In this document: positions 52,488-60,654 of the stretch, one piece after another | Layout: each line of letters starts with the position of its first letter | Numbering within the stretch: the first letter of the stretch is position 1 | Notes under the pieces: generated by a model | The model's database searches: none | What the model was told of the DNA's origin: nothing | What the model saw: only the letters and a program-made list of their open reading frames with translations | Made by a program: the position numbers and the translations under genes | From: Catellatospora sichuanensis | GTDB lineage: Bacteria > Actinomycetota > Actinomycetes > Mycobacteriales > Micromonosporaceae | Length of the DNA stretch: 64,000 bases | NCBI RefSeq assembly: GCF_007483665.1 | Contig: NZ_ML660186.1 | Location: 276,533 to 340,532 of the forward strand | Reading direction: 5' to 3'

Positions 52488-54350
52488 ATGGCTGCCACCG
52501 TCCGCCCCGACCAGGGTGCCGCGCTGCTCACCGCCGCGGTGCCGCTGGCCCTGGCCTGGCTGATCGACCACGGGATCACGATCGCCGACGCGGACTTCGT
52601 CGCACAGGGCGCGGTCCTGCCCGGCACGAGCCTGGGCGTGCGCATCCTCATCTGGCTGCCGCTGTGGGCGCTGGCGCTGGCGGCGGGCGTGCTGGTGGCC
52701 GCGGGGCGCGAGCGCGGCGTCCTCGTCGCACCGGCGGCCGCGCTGCGCGAAGCGGCTCGGCGGGCCGTCGACATCCTGGCCTGGCTGGTCCCGTACGCGG
52801 TCACCGTCGCGGTGCTCTACGCGACGATGCGCTGGCTGGCCTACGGCACCTCGATCTTCCTGGTGGGCCTGCTGGCCCTCGCCTCGCCACTGCTCATCCT
52901 GCCGGCACGGGCGCTGCTCGGGCGGTTCCCCGCGCTGCCGCTGCGGCTGTTCGAGAACGCCGGCCGGAGCGCGGCCACCCACGCGGCCGAGCTGCGCAAG
53001 GACCGTTCGGCGCCCAGCAGCGACCTGACGTTGCTGCTGATCGTGCCGCTTCCCGTCGCACTGCTGCTGGGCCTGGCCGGGGACCTGCTTTCGGCCGTGC
53101 TGCCCGCAGCAGTCGCGCCGCTGATCGTGGGTGTGACGTCGGCATTTCAGCTGCTGGTCGTCTCGGTGCTGGTCGCGCAGCAGGCACGTGCGACAGCGGG
53201 GCGTTACCTGCGGCCACGCGCCGACGGTGACCCGGGGCGGGCGGCGGACCTGGCCCTGGTCGACGCCACCCTGTCCCGGCTGGCCGGGCCGCGGGTGCGG
53301 TCCGTGCCCCGTGCCTGGCTCGCCGCGTACGCCCTCCCGGCGGTCCTGCTCGCGGCGGCCGCCGTCGTCAATCCAGGCGGGCGACCGGTGCTGGCGACCG
53401 CGGACACGGCGCAGTGGCCGAAGGTGGTCGGGCTCGACCCGCAGGGCCTGCCCGTGATCGTGGCCCAGGCGACGGTGACACGTTGCCGGGACCTGCGATG
53501 CGCGGTCCGGACCACGGCGGAGATCACCCGTCAGCGGATCGACGCCGCGTCGGTCACGCCGGACGGCGGGGTCGTCGCGCTGCACGTGCCCGGGCTGGGC
53601 TACGGCGAGCAGGCTTCGCAGACGCTCACGCTCGTCGAGTGCGACGCCGCGGACCGCTGCGCCGAGCGGCCGCTGCGGCTCGACGTGCCCGACAAATACC
53701 TGCTGGCCGTGTCGGTCACGGTCCTGCCCGCGGGCGGGGTGCTGCTGGTCGCCGGGGTCAACGACCAGATGAAGCAACCGGCCGACGATCGGGACGTGGC
53801 TGCCTGGCGATGCAAGGCGAGCTGCGCCGAGGTGGCCCTGGACAGCGCCGAGGAGTTCCTGCCCCGGCCGTCGGCCTTCGTGACCGCCTACGACCGGGAC
53901 GGCGGCGGCCCGATCGTCATGTGGACCGACGGGGGCGGCCAGGACGACGACCCGTCCCGCGCCTACCGTGCCTTCTGCGGGTCCAGGGACTGCGACCGCC
54001 TGTACCTGCGACCCGTGCCGGCCGTGTGGCAGGACCTGCCCGGCAGCCCGGACCTGGCAGGCGTGGGCCTGGACGACCGCGGCGATCTGGTGGTGGCGGT
54101 GTCCCGGCCGGGACGCCTCAGCTGCTTCGAGTGGTGCATGGGCGGGCCGTCGCTCGATCCGATGGTGCTCTCGGTGGTGCGGTGCCTGGCCGCCGACTGC
54201 TCGACGCGTACCGCCGAGGTGCCGTGGCTGCGGCTGGGCCGGTACGACCTGCCGTCCACGCTGGTCACCGCCGGCCCGCGGGGCCCGATCGTCGTGCAGG
54301 TCACCGCGGACGGCCCGGTCACGGCGTGCGTGGCGAACTGCGGGCCGTGA
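52488..54350 (+). CDS. Polytopic membrane protein with exported domain of seven Cys-pair repeats
   Basis: Protein of 620 residues with no recognised family. About six TM helices occupy residues 10-290 (first LLTAAVPLALAWLI, last WLAAYALPAVLLAAAAVV). The remaining 330 residues are exported and repetitive. Seven close Cys pairs of form C-X(3-5)-C occur at 333/338, 385/391, 442/446, 497/502, 546/550, 566/571 and 614/618. Most are followed by a short beta strand (for example RCLAADCSTRTAEV). Between them lie strands and DG turns such as TPDGGVVALHV. The pattern suggests a disulfide-stapled beta-propeller or beta-stack. Role unknown. It is convergent with the metallophosphoesterase. Confidence 0.7.
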   Translation: MAATVRPDQGAALLTAAVPLALAWLIDHGITIADADFVAQGAVLPGTSLGVRILIWLPLWALALAAGVLVAAGRERGVLVAPAAALREAARRAVDILAWLVPYAVTVAVLYATMRWLAYGTSIFLVGLLALASPLLILPARALLGRFPALPLRLFENAGRSAATHAAELRKDRSAPSSDLTLLLIVPLPVALLLGLAGDLLSAVLPAAVAPLIVGVTSAFQLLVVSVLVAQQARATAGRYLRPRADGDPGRAADLALVDATLSRLAGPRVRSVPRAWLAAYALPAVLLAAAAVVNPGGRPVLATADTAQWPKVVGLDPQGLPVIVAQATVTRCRDLRCAVRTTAEITRQRIDAASVTPDGGVVALHVPGLGYGEQASQTLTLVECDAADRCAERPLRLDVPDKYLLAVSVTVLPAGGVLLVAGVNDQMKQPADDRDVAAWRCKASCAEVALDSAEEFLPRPSAFVTAYDRDGGGPIVMWTDGGGQDDDPSRAYRAFCGSRDCDRLYLRPVPAVWQDLPGSPDLAGVGLDDRGDLVVAVSRPGRLSCFEWCMGGPSLDPMVLSVVRCLAADCSTRTAEVPWLRLGRYDLPSTLVTAGPRGPIVVQVTADGPVTACVANCGP

Positions 54351-54405
54351 CGGTCCGCCGCAGGCGCCTGCCGATCCGGGCGCTGCGCCGTCCCGCCGGC
54401 TCAGG

Positions 54406-55338
54406 TCAGTGGCAGGTGCCGCCGCCGAGGTCCGTGAACGTGCTGCCGCCCTGGCCCACGAACTTCCAGGTGTAGGAATCCGGGTAGAGCGCGAGCTTCA
54501 GGACGCCGAAGGTGTCGGCGTTGCGGACCCGCGAGTTCGCCGCGATGGTGTCGCTGAAGCCGTTGAGGCCGCCGCCGCCGGTGCCGACGGTGAACTGGCG
54601 TACGCCCTTGTCGCGGTCGAGCTCGCCGTCGGGGGTCTGCGGGGCGAACCGCTCGTAGTGGTGGTTGTGCCCGTTGAGCACGACCTCCACCCCGTGGTCG
54701 TACAGGATCTGGAAGAACGGCTTCACCCGCGGGTCGGACCCGTGCTTCCAGCCGGACGTGAACAACGGGTGGTGCCACATCGCGACGGTGCACTTCGCGT
54801 CGGAGGAGTCCAGCTCCTCCCGCAGCCACTCGGCCTGGTCGCTGTCCTCCTCGCAGTCGACCAGGTCGCAGCTGGAGTTGAGGACCACGACCTGCCAGCC
54901 GCCGAGCTCGTACGAGTACCAGCCCTTGCCCTTCTCACCCGCCGCGTCGCCGAAGTACTCGTAGTACGGTTCGCCCTCGTCGGTGCGCATGTCGTGGTTG
55001 CCGATGACCGGGCGGGTGCGGTCCTTGTGGCGGCCCCAGTACGGCTCGTAGCACTTCTGGAACTGCTCGGCGGTGCCGGCCACGTAGGCGTTGTCGCCGA
55101 GGGTGAACACGGTGCCGGGGATCCGGTCGAGCAGCTTCGCCGTGGCCTCGTCGCCGTCGCTGAGGCAGCTGCCGATGTCACCGGCACCGACCAGCACGGC
55201 GGGTTCCTCCGCGGCGGCGGGCGCGCGTTCGGCCGTGGCCGCGTTCGCGGCGGGTTGCTGGGGCGCAAGCGCGGCGAACAGGCCGAGACCTGCGGCGGCG
55301 AGCAGAAGACGACGGGCACGGGGGGACCGGTGAGCCAT
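54406..55338 (-). CDS. Secreted metallophosphoesterase (calcineurin-like)
   Basis: Protein of 310 residues with an export signal (RRLLLAAAGLGLFAALAP, possibly Tat because of the Arg pair). The dinuclear-metal motifs occur in order: GAGDIGSC, LGDNAYV, VIGNHDMR, AMWHHPLFTSGW and NGHNHHYER. A C-terminal beta region has FTVGTGGGGLNGFSD. Substrate (phosphomonoester or diester, purple-acid-phosphatase-like) is not determined. The start ATG lies 7 bases after a CATAAT hexamer, so the transcript may be leaderless. It shares its promoter region with the divergent E1 gene at 55452. Confidence 0.88.
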   Translation of the reverse strand: MAHRSPRARRLLLAAAGLGLFAALAPQQPAANAATAERAPAAAEEPAVLVGAGDIGSCLSDGDEATAKLLDRIPGTVFTLGDNAYVAGTAEQFQKCYEPYWGRHKDRTRPVIGNHDMRTDEGEPYYEYFGDAAGEKGKGWYSYELGGWQVVVLNSSCDLVDCEEDSDQAEWLREELDSSDAKCTVAMWHHPLFTSGWKHGSDPRVKPFFQILYDHGVEVVLNGHNHHYERFAPQTPDGELDRDKGVRQFTVGTGGGGLNGFSDTIAANSRVRNADTFGVLKLALYPDSYTWKFVGQGGSTFTDLGGGTCH

Positions 55339-55451
55339 GACGCAGATTATGGGTAAATCTGGATAAATCGTCCATCTTGTGGAGTGGTGTGGCGTGTCCG
55401 ATCACCGATCCGGGTGGTCGCCCCTGCCCCCTCTGGGTAATGCTGTGCAGC

Positions 55452-57758
55452 GTGAGCACCTCTCATGATCTCGACGAACGGTTCCGGAGCGCGCTGGCGG
55501 CGTGGCCCGCCGGTGGCCCGCCGAACGGCGATCCGCATGCGACGGTGCGCCCCGACAGCGGCCTCACCGGGGCCATGGCCAGGGAACTCTTCGACGCGCA
55601 GGTCACCAGTCGGCACCTGGACCTGGCCGCGCGGCGGCTGCGTGCCGACGGCGCCGGGTACTACACCATCGGCTCGGCGGGTCACGAGGGCAACGCGGGC
55701 GTCGCCGCTGCCCTGCGCCCCACCGACCCCGCGCTGCTGCACTACCGCTCCGGCGCGTTCTACGCCGCCCGCGCCGGCCAGCTCGCCGAGGGCAAGGTCG
55801 ACGCCATCCGCGACGTGCTGCGCGGCGTGGTGGCCAGCGCCGCCGAACCCATCGCCGGCGGCCGGCACAAGGTGTTCGGCAGCACCGACCTCAACGTGAT
55901 CCCGACGACCTCGACCATCGCCTCGCACCTGCCCCGCGCGGTCGGCCTGGCCTTCGCCGTCGAACGGTCCAGGCAGGGCCTGGCCGCCCGGCCGGGGCGG
56001 CACGCCGCCGAGTCCGGCGGGCCCGCCCTCGTGCCGCCCGCCTGGCCCCGCGACGCCGTCGTGCTCTGCTCGTTCGGCGACGCCTCCGTCAACCACGCCA
56101 GCGCCGTCGCGGCCTTCAACACCGCGGGCTGGTCCGACTTCACCGGGCTGCGGCTGCCGCTGCTGTTCGTATGCGAGGACAACGGGCTGGGCATCAGCGT
56201 GCGCTCGCCCGCCGGCTGGGTCGGCACCACGCTGCGCTCGCGCCCCGGCCTGCGCTACTACCACGCCGACGGGTGCGACCTCGCCGACACGTACGCGGTG
56301 GCCCGCTCCGCGGTCTCCTGGGTGCGCAGGCACCGCCGCCCCGCCGTGCTGCACCTGCGCACCGTGCGCCTGATGGGCCACGCCGGGGCCGATGCCGAGC
56401 TCGCCTACCGCACTCCCGCCGAGATCGAGCACGACCTGACCCTGGACCCGCTGCTGCGCACCGCCCGCCTACTCGTCGACGCGGGGCAGGCCAGCCCGAT
56501 GGAACTGCTCAGCCGGTACGACGAGATCGGCTGGCGGGTGCAGCAGACCGCCGCCCAGGTCCGCGAGGAGCCGAAGCTCGCCTCCGCCGCGGAGGTCGTC
56601 GCCCCGCTGGCCCCGCGCCGGCCGCTGCGCGTCGCCAGGACCATCGCGCGGGCCGGGGAGCGGGCCGCCGGTGCGGCGCTGGCCGAGCGCCACCGGATCT
56701 TCGGCGGAAAGCTGCCCGAGCAGGCCGGCCCGCAGACGCTCGCCCAGGCCGTCAACGCCACCCTGTCCGACCTCATGATCAGCCACCCGCAGGCCATGGT
56801 CTTCGGCGAGGACGTGGCCCGCAAGGGCGGCGTCTACGGGGTCACCAAGGGCCTGCGCGACCGCTTCGGCCCGGCCCGCGTCTTCGACACCCTGCTCGAC
56901 GAGACGTCCATCCTCGGCCTGGGACTCGGCGCCGGGCTCGGCGGGCTGCTGCCCATCCCCGAGATCCAGTACCTGGCGTACCTGCACAACGCCGAGGACC
57001 AGCTGCGCGGCGAGGCCGCCAGCATGCGCTTCTTCTCCCAGGGCGCCTACCGCAACCCGATGGTCGTACGCATCGCCGGGCTCGCATACCAGAAGGGCTT
57101 CGGCGGGCACTTCCACAACGACCACTCCGTCGCCGTGCTGCGGGACATCCCCGGCCTGGTCGTCGCGGTGCCGTCGCGCGCCGACGACGCCGCGGCCATG
57201 CTGCGCACCTGTGTCGCCGCCGCCGAGGTCGACGGCACGGTCAGCGTGTTCCTGGAGCCCATCGCCCTCTACCACACCCGCGACCTGCATCAGGATGGCG
57301 ACGGCGGCTGGCTCAGCCCGTACACCGCACCCGACCGCTGGGCCGACACGCACGTGCCCGTCGGCCGCGCCCGCAGCCACTCCTACGGCACCGGGGACCG
57401 ACTCACCGTGCTCACCTTCGGCAACGGCGTACGCATGTCGCTGCGCGTCGCCGCGCGTCTCGCCGAAGAGGGCCACGGCTGCCGCGTCGTCGACCTGCGC
57501 TGGCTCGCCCCGCTGCCGCTGGCCGACATCGTGCGCGAGGCCGGGGCCACCGGCCGGGTGCTGGTCGTCGACGAGACCCGCCGCTCCGGCGGGGTCGGCG
57601 AGGGAGTGCTCGCCGCCCTGGTCGACGCCGGTTATGTCGGCCTCGCCCGGCGCGTCGCCGCCGTGGACACCTTCCTGCCGCTCGGCCCGGCCGCCGACCA
57701 CGTGCTGGTCGGCGAGGACGCGATCGAGCGCGCCGCGCGTGCCCTGCTGGCCGCCTGA
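55452..57758 (+). CDS. Fused alpha-beta E1 of a 2-oxoacid dehydrogenase (branched-chain type)
   Basis: Thiamine-diphosphate enzyme of 768 residues. The alpha part (about 40-370) has GYYTIGSAGHEGNAGVAAAL, the TPP motif region CSFGDASVNHASAVAAFNTA, LLFVCEDNGLGISV and LRTVRLMGHAGADAE. The beta part (about 430-768) has AMVFGEDVARKGGVYGVTKG, VFDTLLDETSILGLGLGAGL, IAGLAYQKGFGGHFHNDHS and VDETRRSGGVGEG. Normally alpha and beta are separate genes, but fused forms occur in actinobacteria. No E2 or lipoyl gene is adjacent. A branched-chain or related 2-oxoacid is likely. GTG 55452 follows TAATGC by about 8 bases, consistent with a leaderless mRNA. Confidence 0.87.
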   Translation: MSTSHDLDERFRSALAAWPAGGPPNGDPHATVRPDSGLTGAMARELFDAQVTSRHLDLAARRLRADGAGYYTIGSAGHEGNAGVAAALRPTDPALLHYRSGAFYAARAGQLAEGKVDAIRDVLRGVVASAAEPIAGGRHKVFGSTDLNVIPTTSTIASHLPRAVGLAFAVERSRQGLAARPGRHAAESGGPALVPPAWPRDAVVLCSFGDASVNHASAVAAFNTAGWSDFTGLRLPLLFVCEDNGLGISVRSPAGWVGTTLRSRPGLRYYHADGCDLADTYAVARSAVSWVRRHRRPAVLHLRTVRLMGHAGADAELAYRTPAEIEHDLTLDPLLRTARLLVDAGQASPMELLSRYDEIGWRVQQTAAQVREEPKLASAAEVVAPLAPRRPLRVARTIARAGERAAGAALAERHRIFGGKLPEQAGPQTLAQAVNATLSDLMISHPQAMVFGEDVARKGGVYGVTKGLRDRFGPARVFDTLLDETSILGLGLGAGLGGLLPIPEIQYLAYLHNAEDQLRGEAASMRFFSQGAYRNPMVVRIAGLAYQKGFGGHFHNDHSVAVLRDIPGLVVAVPSRADDAAAMLRTCVAAAEVDGTVSVFLEPIALYHTRDLHQDGDGGWLSPYTAPDRWADTHVPVGRARSHSYGTGDRLTVLTFGNGVRMSLRVAARLAEEGHGCRVVDLRWLAPLPLADIVREAGATGRVLVVDETRRSGGVGEGVLAALVDAGYVGLARRVAAVDTFLPLGPAADHVLVGEDAIERAARALLAA

Positions 57759-57954
57759 GCGCTCGGACGGCCCCGTAGAGTGCCGCGCGGAGAGGGCCCC
57801 GGCCGCGTTTTTGGCGACCCGCCGGGGCCGCCACTTGCGCTGGGCGCTAGAACTGTGTGGACTACCCGCAGTCGGCTGTGACGCCGACGACAATAATCGA
57901 GTGACCCCGCAGCGAACTGCGGGTGTCCGGAAAACGAAGAGGAGGCACAAGACA

Positions 57955-58398
57955 GTGAGCGCGACCGCTGGTCAGGCCGCCGAGGGCGTACGCAGCCTGG
58001 CGGACCGGTTCGGCATCGAGCCGGACATGGTGGTCATGGAGATGGGGTACGACGACGACGTCGACGCCGACCTCCGTGACGCCCTGGCCGACGCATGCGG
58101 ATCAGATCTGGTGGACGAGGACACCGACGAGGTCGTCGACGCGGTCCTGGTGTGGTACCGCGAGGACGATGGTGACCTGGTCGACCTGCTCGTCGACTCC
58201 ATCGCCCCGCTCGCCGAGAGCGGCGTGGTGTGGCTGCTGACCCCCAAGTCGGGTCGGCCCGGGCACGTCGAGCCCAGCGAGATCAGCGAGGCGGCACCCA
58301 CCGCCGGACTTACCCAGACTTCCACCCTCAGCGCCGGCAAGGACTGGAGCGCGGCGCGGTTGGTGGCCCCGAAGGCGGCGCGCGCGCCAAAGCGCTGA
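57955..58398 (+). CDS. DUF3052 family protein
   Basis: Small acidic protein of 147 residues of the actinobacterial DUF3052 family (Rv2239c-like). VRSLADRFGIEPDMVVMEMG is followed by a highly acidic region (DDDVDADLRDALADACG), VDAVLVWYREDDGDLVDLLV and GVVWLLTPKSGRPGHVEPSE. The Ala/Thr-rich tail ends basic. GTG 57955 has GAGGAGG 9 bases upstream. The 5' leader holds a small hairpin CCCGCAG-CGAA-CTGCGGG at 57906-57923. Function unknown. The pairing with the peroxiredoxin gene 95 bases downstream is conserved in mycobacteria. Confidence 0.88.
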   Translation: MSATAGQAAEGVRSLADRFGIEPDMVVMEMGYDDDVDADLRDALADACGSDLVDEDTDEVVDAVLVWYREDDGDLVDLLVDSIAPLAESGVVWLLTPKSGRPGHVEPSEISEAAPTAGLTQTSTLSAGKDWSAARLVAPKAARAPKR

Positions 58399-58493
58399 GC
58401 CCCGCCGCCGACGACGAGCGGCCTGCCCCGACCGGCAGGCCGCCAGGCATCCCTGCGATCATGGAAGCTTCACCGATGTGGGGGCAGATCACC

Positions 58494-58952
58494 ATGCCGA
58501 TCGAAGCCGGCGCGCAGGCGCCCGATTTCGTGCTGAAGGACCAGAACAACCAGGAAGTCAAGCTGTCCGACTTCCGTGGTGCCAAGAACGTGCTGCTGGT
58601 CTTCTACCCGCTCGCCTTCACCCGCACCTGCGAGGGCGAGCTGTGCGAGATCCGCGACAACCTCAATGACTTCGTCAACGAGGGCACCCAGGTGCTGTCG
58701 ATCAGTGTCGACTCGGTGTTCGCGCACAAGGTGTGGGCCACCGAGCAGGGCTACGAGTTCCCGCTGCTGGCCGACTTCTGGCCGCACGGCGGCGTGGCCC
58801 AGGCGTACGGCGTCTTCAACGACGATCGCGGCTTCGCCAACCGGGGAACGTTCGTCATCGACAAGGCGGGCGTCGTCCGGTACGCCGAGATGAACCTGCC
58901 CGGTGAGGCCCGTGACCAGGACGCCTGGCGCAAGGCGCTCGCGGCGCTCTGA
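58494..58952 (+). CDS. ahpE: AhpE-type peroxiredoxin
   Basis: Thiol peroxidase of 152 residues, the same size as mycobacterial AhpE. VFYPLAFTRTCEGELCEIR contains the peroxidatic Cys46 in the P-x(4)-T/x-C context and a second Cys51. LADFWPHGGVAQAYGVFND and ANRGTFVIDKAGVVRYAEM are closely AhpE-like. M. tuberculosis AhpE has Asp at the position of Cys51 and works as a 1-Cys enzyme. The C-X(4)-C here matches the arrangement of atypical 2-Cys BCP enzymes, so mechanism could differ. ATG 58494 is chosen by alignment to the family start. ATGs at 58461 and 58476 are in frame. Confidence 0.9.
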   Translation: MPIEAGAQAPDFVLKDQNNQEVKLSDFRGAKNVLLVFYPLAFTRTCEGELCEIRDNLNDFVNEGTQVLSISVDSVFAHKVWATEQGYEFPLLADFWPHGGVAQAYGVFNDDRGFANRGTFVIDKAGVVRYAEMNLPGEARDQDAWRKALAAL

Positions 58953-58960
58953 ACCGCTTC

Positions 58961-59001
58961 ATGATCACATCCCGGTCCGGTCGGGGTCGGGATGTGATCA
59001 T
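58961..59001 (+). terminator. Terminator after ahpE
   Basis: ATGATCACATCCCG / CGGGATGTGATCAT, a perfect 14-bp stem with a 13-base loop, 9 bases after the stop. Confidence 0.82.
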
Positions 59002-59078
59002 TGCGGGTCGAGAAGTCCCGCGAAGACGAGGTCGCCGGTCAGGTAGGATGTGCCGGTTCGTGTCGGCGCAGGCCGAGC

Positions 59079-59153
59079 GGGCGTGTAGCTCAGCGGGAGA
59101 GCATCCGCCTTACAAGCGGAGGGTCGCAGGTTCGAACCCTGCCACGCCCACCA
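59079..59153 (+). tRNA. tRNA-Val (anticodon TAC)
   Basis: A complete cloverleaf: acceptor GGGCGTG / CACGCCC, D arm GCTC...GAGC, anticodon stem TCCGC / GCGGA with loop CTTACAA (anticodon TAC, valine GTA codons), T arm GCAGG-TTCGAAC-CCTGC, encoded CCA. It is the anchor of the accessory zone that fills the rest of the window. Confidence 0.97.
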
Positions 59154-59155
59154 CC

Positions 59156-59181
59156 GGGACCAGGTCATTTGGCCTGGTCCC
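59156..59181 (+). terminator. Terminator of tRNA-Val
   Basis: GGGACCAGG / CCTGGTCCC with an 8-base loop, starting 3 bases past the CCA. Confidence 0.85.
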
Positions 59182-59261
59182 AACTGCTCTCCGTACCGGG
59201 CAGGATCGTCGTTCTCTCGCCGTGGTTGACCGCCGGGAACCGTGTTTCGCCGACTCTTGTC

Positions 59262-59284
59262 GCACGGATATCGCACGCAAGATC
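59262..59284 (-). repeat. 23-nt motif, copy R1
   Basis: It reads GCACGGATATCGCACGCAAG plus ATC. Related copies lie at 62008 and 63963. On the minus strand one frame reads DLACDIRA. It lies 109 bases beyond the tRNA-Val 3' end. The rest of 59182-59382 holds no gene that I can support. Confidence 0.75.
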
Positions 59285-59382
59285 GCTCAGTTGCGGCGGA
59301 AGACGATCACCATGGATTGCGCTGCGTCAGCGCAGGTCTGTAAATTCCCGGCGCTTATGTTGCAGGTACGGAGGGCGAGACG

Positions 59383-60039
59383 TTGCGCGTGACACCGGAA
59401 GCAGGACGGGTGGGTGACGTCTGGCGCATGTCTGCGGGGGACCAGGCCGTACGGGTTAAGGGCCTTTCCAAGCGGGAGATCAGGATCGAGGCCCCCGGCC
59501 CGCCTCAGGAGTTCGGATGGGCCTTCCCATACGAAGACTGGGACTACACGCTCTACCGCATCCGTGAAGACCTGGGCGAGGTGCACGTTGGGGATTTCGT
59601 CCACCTCCATGTCCCCGCTACCGACGTGTACCTGTTGGATGTGAACCTTGACGAGCGGTGGCCCGCGCTTAGCCAGTGGTTCGCGTTCCGTGTCGGGGAG
59701 CCCCCCGAGCCCGAACTCGGTGAGGGCGGGCTACGGTTCCACCCGGCCGAAGACGACAGCATGTCTGCGGAGCTGGTGTTTCGACCGTTCTCCATGCTTG
59801 ATGACGGCATGCGCGTGGACGACGCCGCCAGCAGAGCATGGACCTTCCGCGCGCCGTTCTTCTTCACTGATGACACCGATGCCCGCGGCGTGCCGTCGTG
59901 GCCGCTCGAGGTTCCCGGCTCGGCGGAAGCATCGGCACTTCTGAACCACACGAGCCTGGACGTAGAGGTGGCTGCGTTCGAGAAGGCAGCCCGAGTAGAT
60001 TTTTCGGTGTTCGATGTCGTGTGGCCCGATTGCGACTGA
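59383..60039 (+). CDS. Hypothetical protein, accessory zone
   Basis: Soluble acidic protein of 218 residues with no recognised domain, signal peptide or TM helix. It is rich in aromatic residues (FGWAFPYEDWDYTLYRIRED, WTFRAPFFFTDDTD) and looks beta-rich. It ends FSVFDVVWPDCD. TTG 59383 is preferred because GGAGGG lies 7 bases upstream. A GTG at 59389 is an alternative. The codon bias is actinobacterial but less GC-extreme than the core genes. It is the first gene after tRNA-Val, where cargo of integrated elements is usually found, and may be an orphan cargo gene. Confidence 0.65.
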   Translation: MRVTPEAGRVGDVWRMSAGDQAVRVKGLSKREIRIEAPGPPQEFGWAFPYEDWDYTLYRIREDLGEVHVGDFVHLHVPATDVYLLDVNLDERWPALSQWFAFRVGEPPEPELGEGGLRFHPAEDDSMSAELVFRPFSMLDDGMRVDDAASRAWTFRAPFFFTDDTDARGVPSWPLEVPGSAEASALLNHTSLDVEVAAFEKAARVDFSVFDVVWPDCD

Positions 60040-60040
60040 G

Positions 60041-60063
60041 TCGAACCCTGAACCTACGGATTA
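60041..60063 (-). repeat. tRNA-like fragment / direct repeat DR1
   Basis: On the minus strand it reads TAATCCGTAGGTTCAGGGT followed by TCGA, which looks like the 3' anticodon arm, variable loop and T loop of a tRNA. Nineteen bases recur exactly at 63258-63276 in the same orientation. It starts 2 bases after the preceding stop. Confidence 0.7.
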
Positions 60064-60213
60064 GTCGCGGCACGGTCGATGCCGGTTGATGGCGAGGCCA
60101 TACGGCCCATACTGGTCAGCTGGCGCCGTTTGGCGACGACCCCGTTGCTGTACTTCCGTGCTGTACGGTGGCCACCGTCGTGCATCACGATCATCAGGTA
60201 GGTGAGGGCGGGT

Positions 60214-60654
60214 ATGGGCGCATGGGGTGAAGGCCCGTTCGACAACGACTCCGCCGCTGACTGGTGCGGCGACCTCCACGATGCGATGCCTGCAGCCCGC
60301 CCGGGCATGGTGAGCGCCGCGCTGGCATTGGCTGCCCACAGCACCGCCTACCTCGACTACGACGACGGCGCTGCAGCAGTAGCTGCAGCCGCGATCGTCG
60401 CCTCACGGCTGCCCGGGGGCGCACCGATCACCTCGGCCCACGCACCCGACTTCCTCCTGGCCGGCGAATCCATTGACCTGGACGACGATCTACCGCAGCT
60501 GGCCATTGCCGCGCTGGACCGCATCGTCGGGGACCACTCCGAATGGCGGAGCCTGTGGGGTGAGGGTGGTGCCACACGGTTCCCTGAGATCGACAAACTC
60601 CGGTCCGTTCTGGCGGGACCGCCCGAGGTCCCCGGCCAGATGGCGTTGCTCTAA
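60214..60654 (+). CDS. DUF4259 family protein
   Basis: Protein of 146 residues. The start MGAWGEGPFDNDSAADW is the hallmark of DUF4259. A helical body (AALALAAHSTAYLDYDDGAA, AVAAAAIVASRL) and a C-terminal ALDRIVGDHSEWRSLWGE then PEIDKLRSVL complete the family pattern. The family is common in actinobacteria and in variable regions. Function is unknown, and several members lie near toxin-immunity type islands. ATG 60214 matches the family start. A GTG at 60202 is in frame. Confidence 0.85.
   Translation: MGAWGEGPFDNDSAADWCGDLHDAMPAARPGMVSAALALAAHSTAYLDYDDGAAAVAAAAIVASRLPGGAPITSAHAPDFLLAGESIDLDDDLPQLAIAALDRIVGDHSEWRSLWGEGGATRFPEIDKLRSVLAGPPEVPGQMALL

Noticed and set aside
55502-57778. 758-codon frame overlapping the fused E1 gene on the same strand
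   Set aside because: It is Arg/Ala/Pro-rich and has no family motif. It is an open shadow frame of GC-rich coding sequence.
58998-59276. Minus-strand 92-codon frame containing WAWQGSNLRPSACKADALPL
   Set aside because: It is the antisense translation of tRNA-Val, a well-known source of false proteins in databases.
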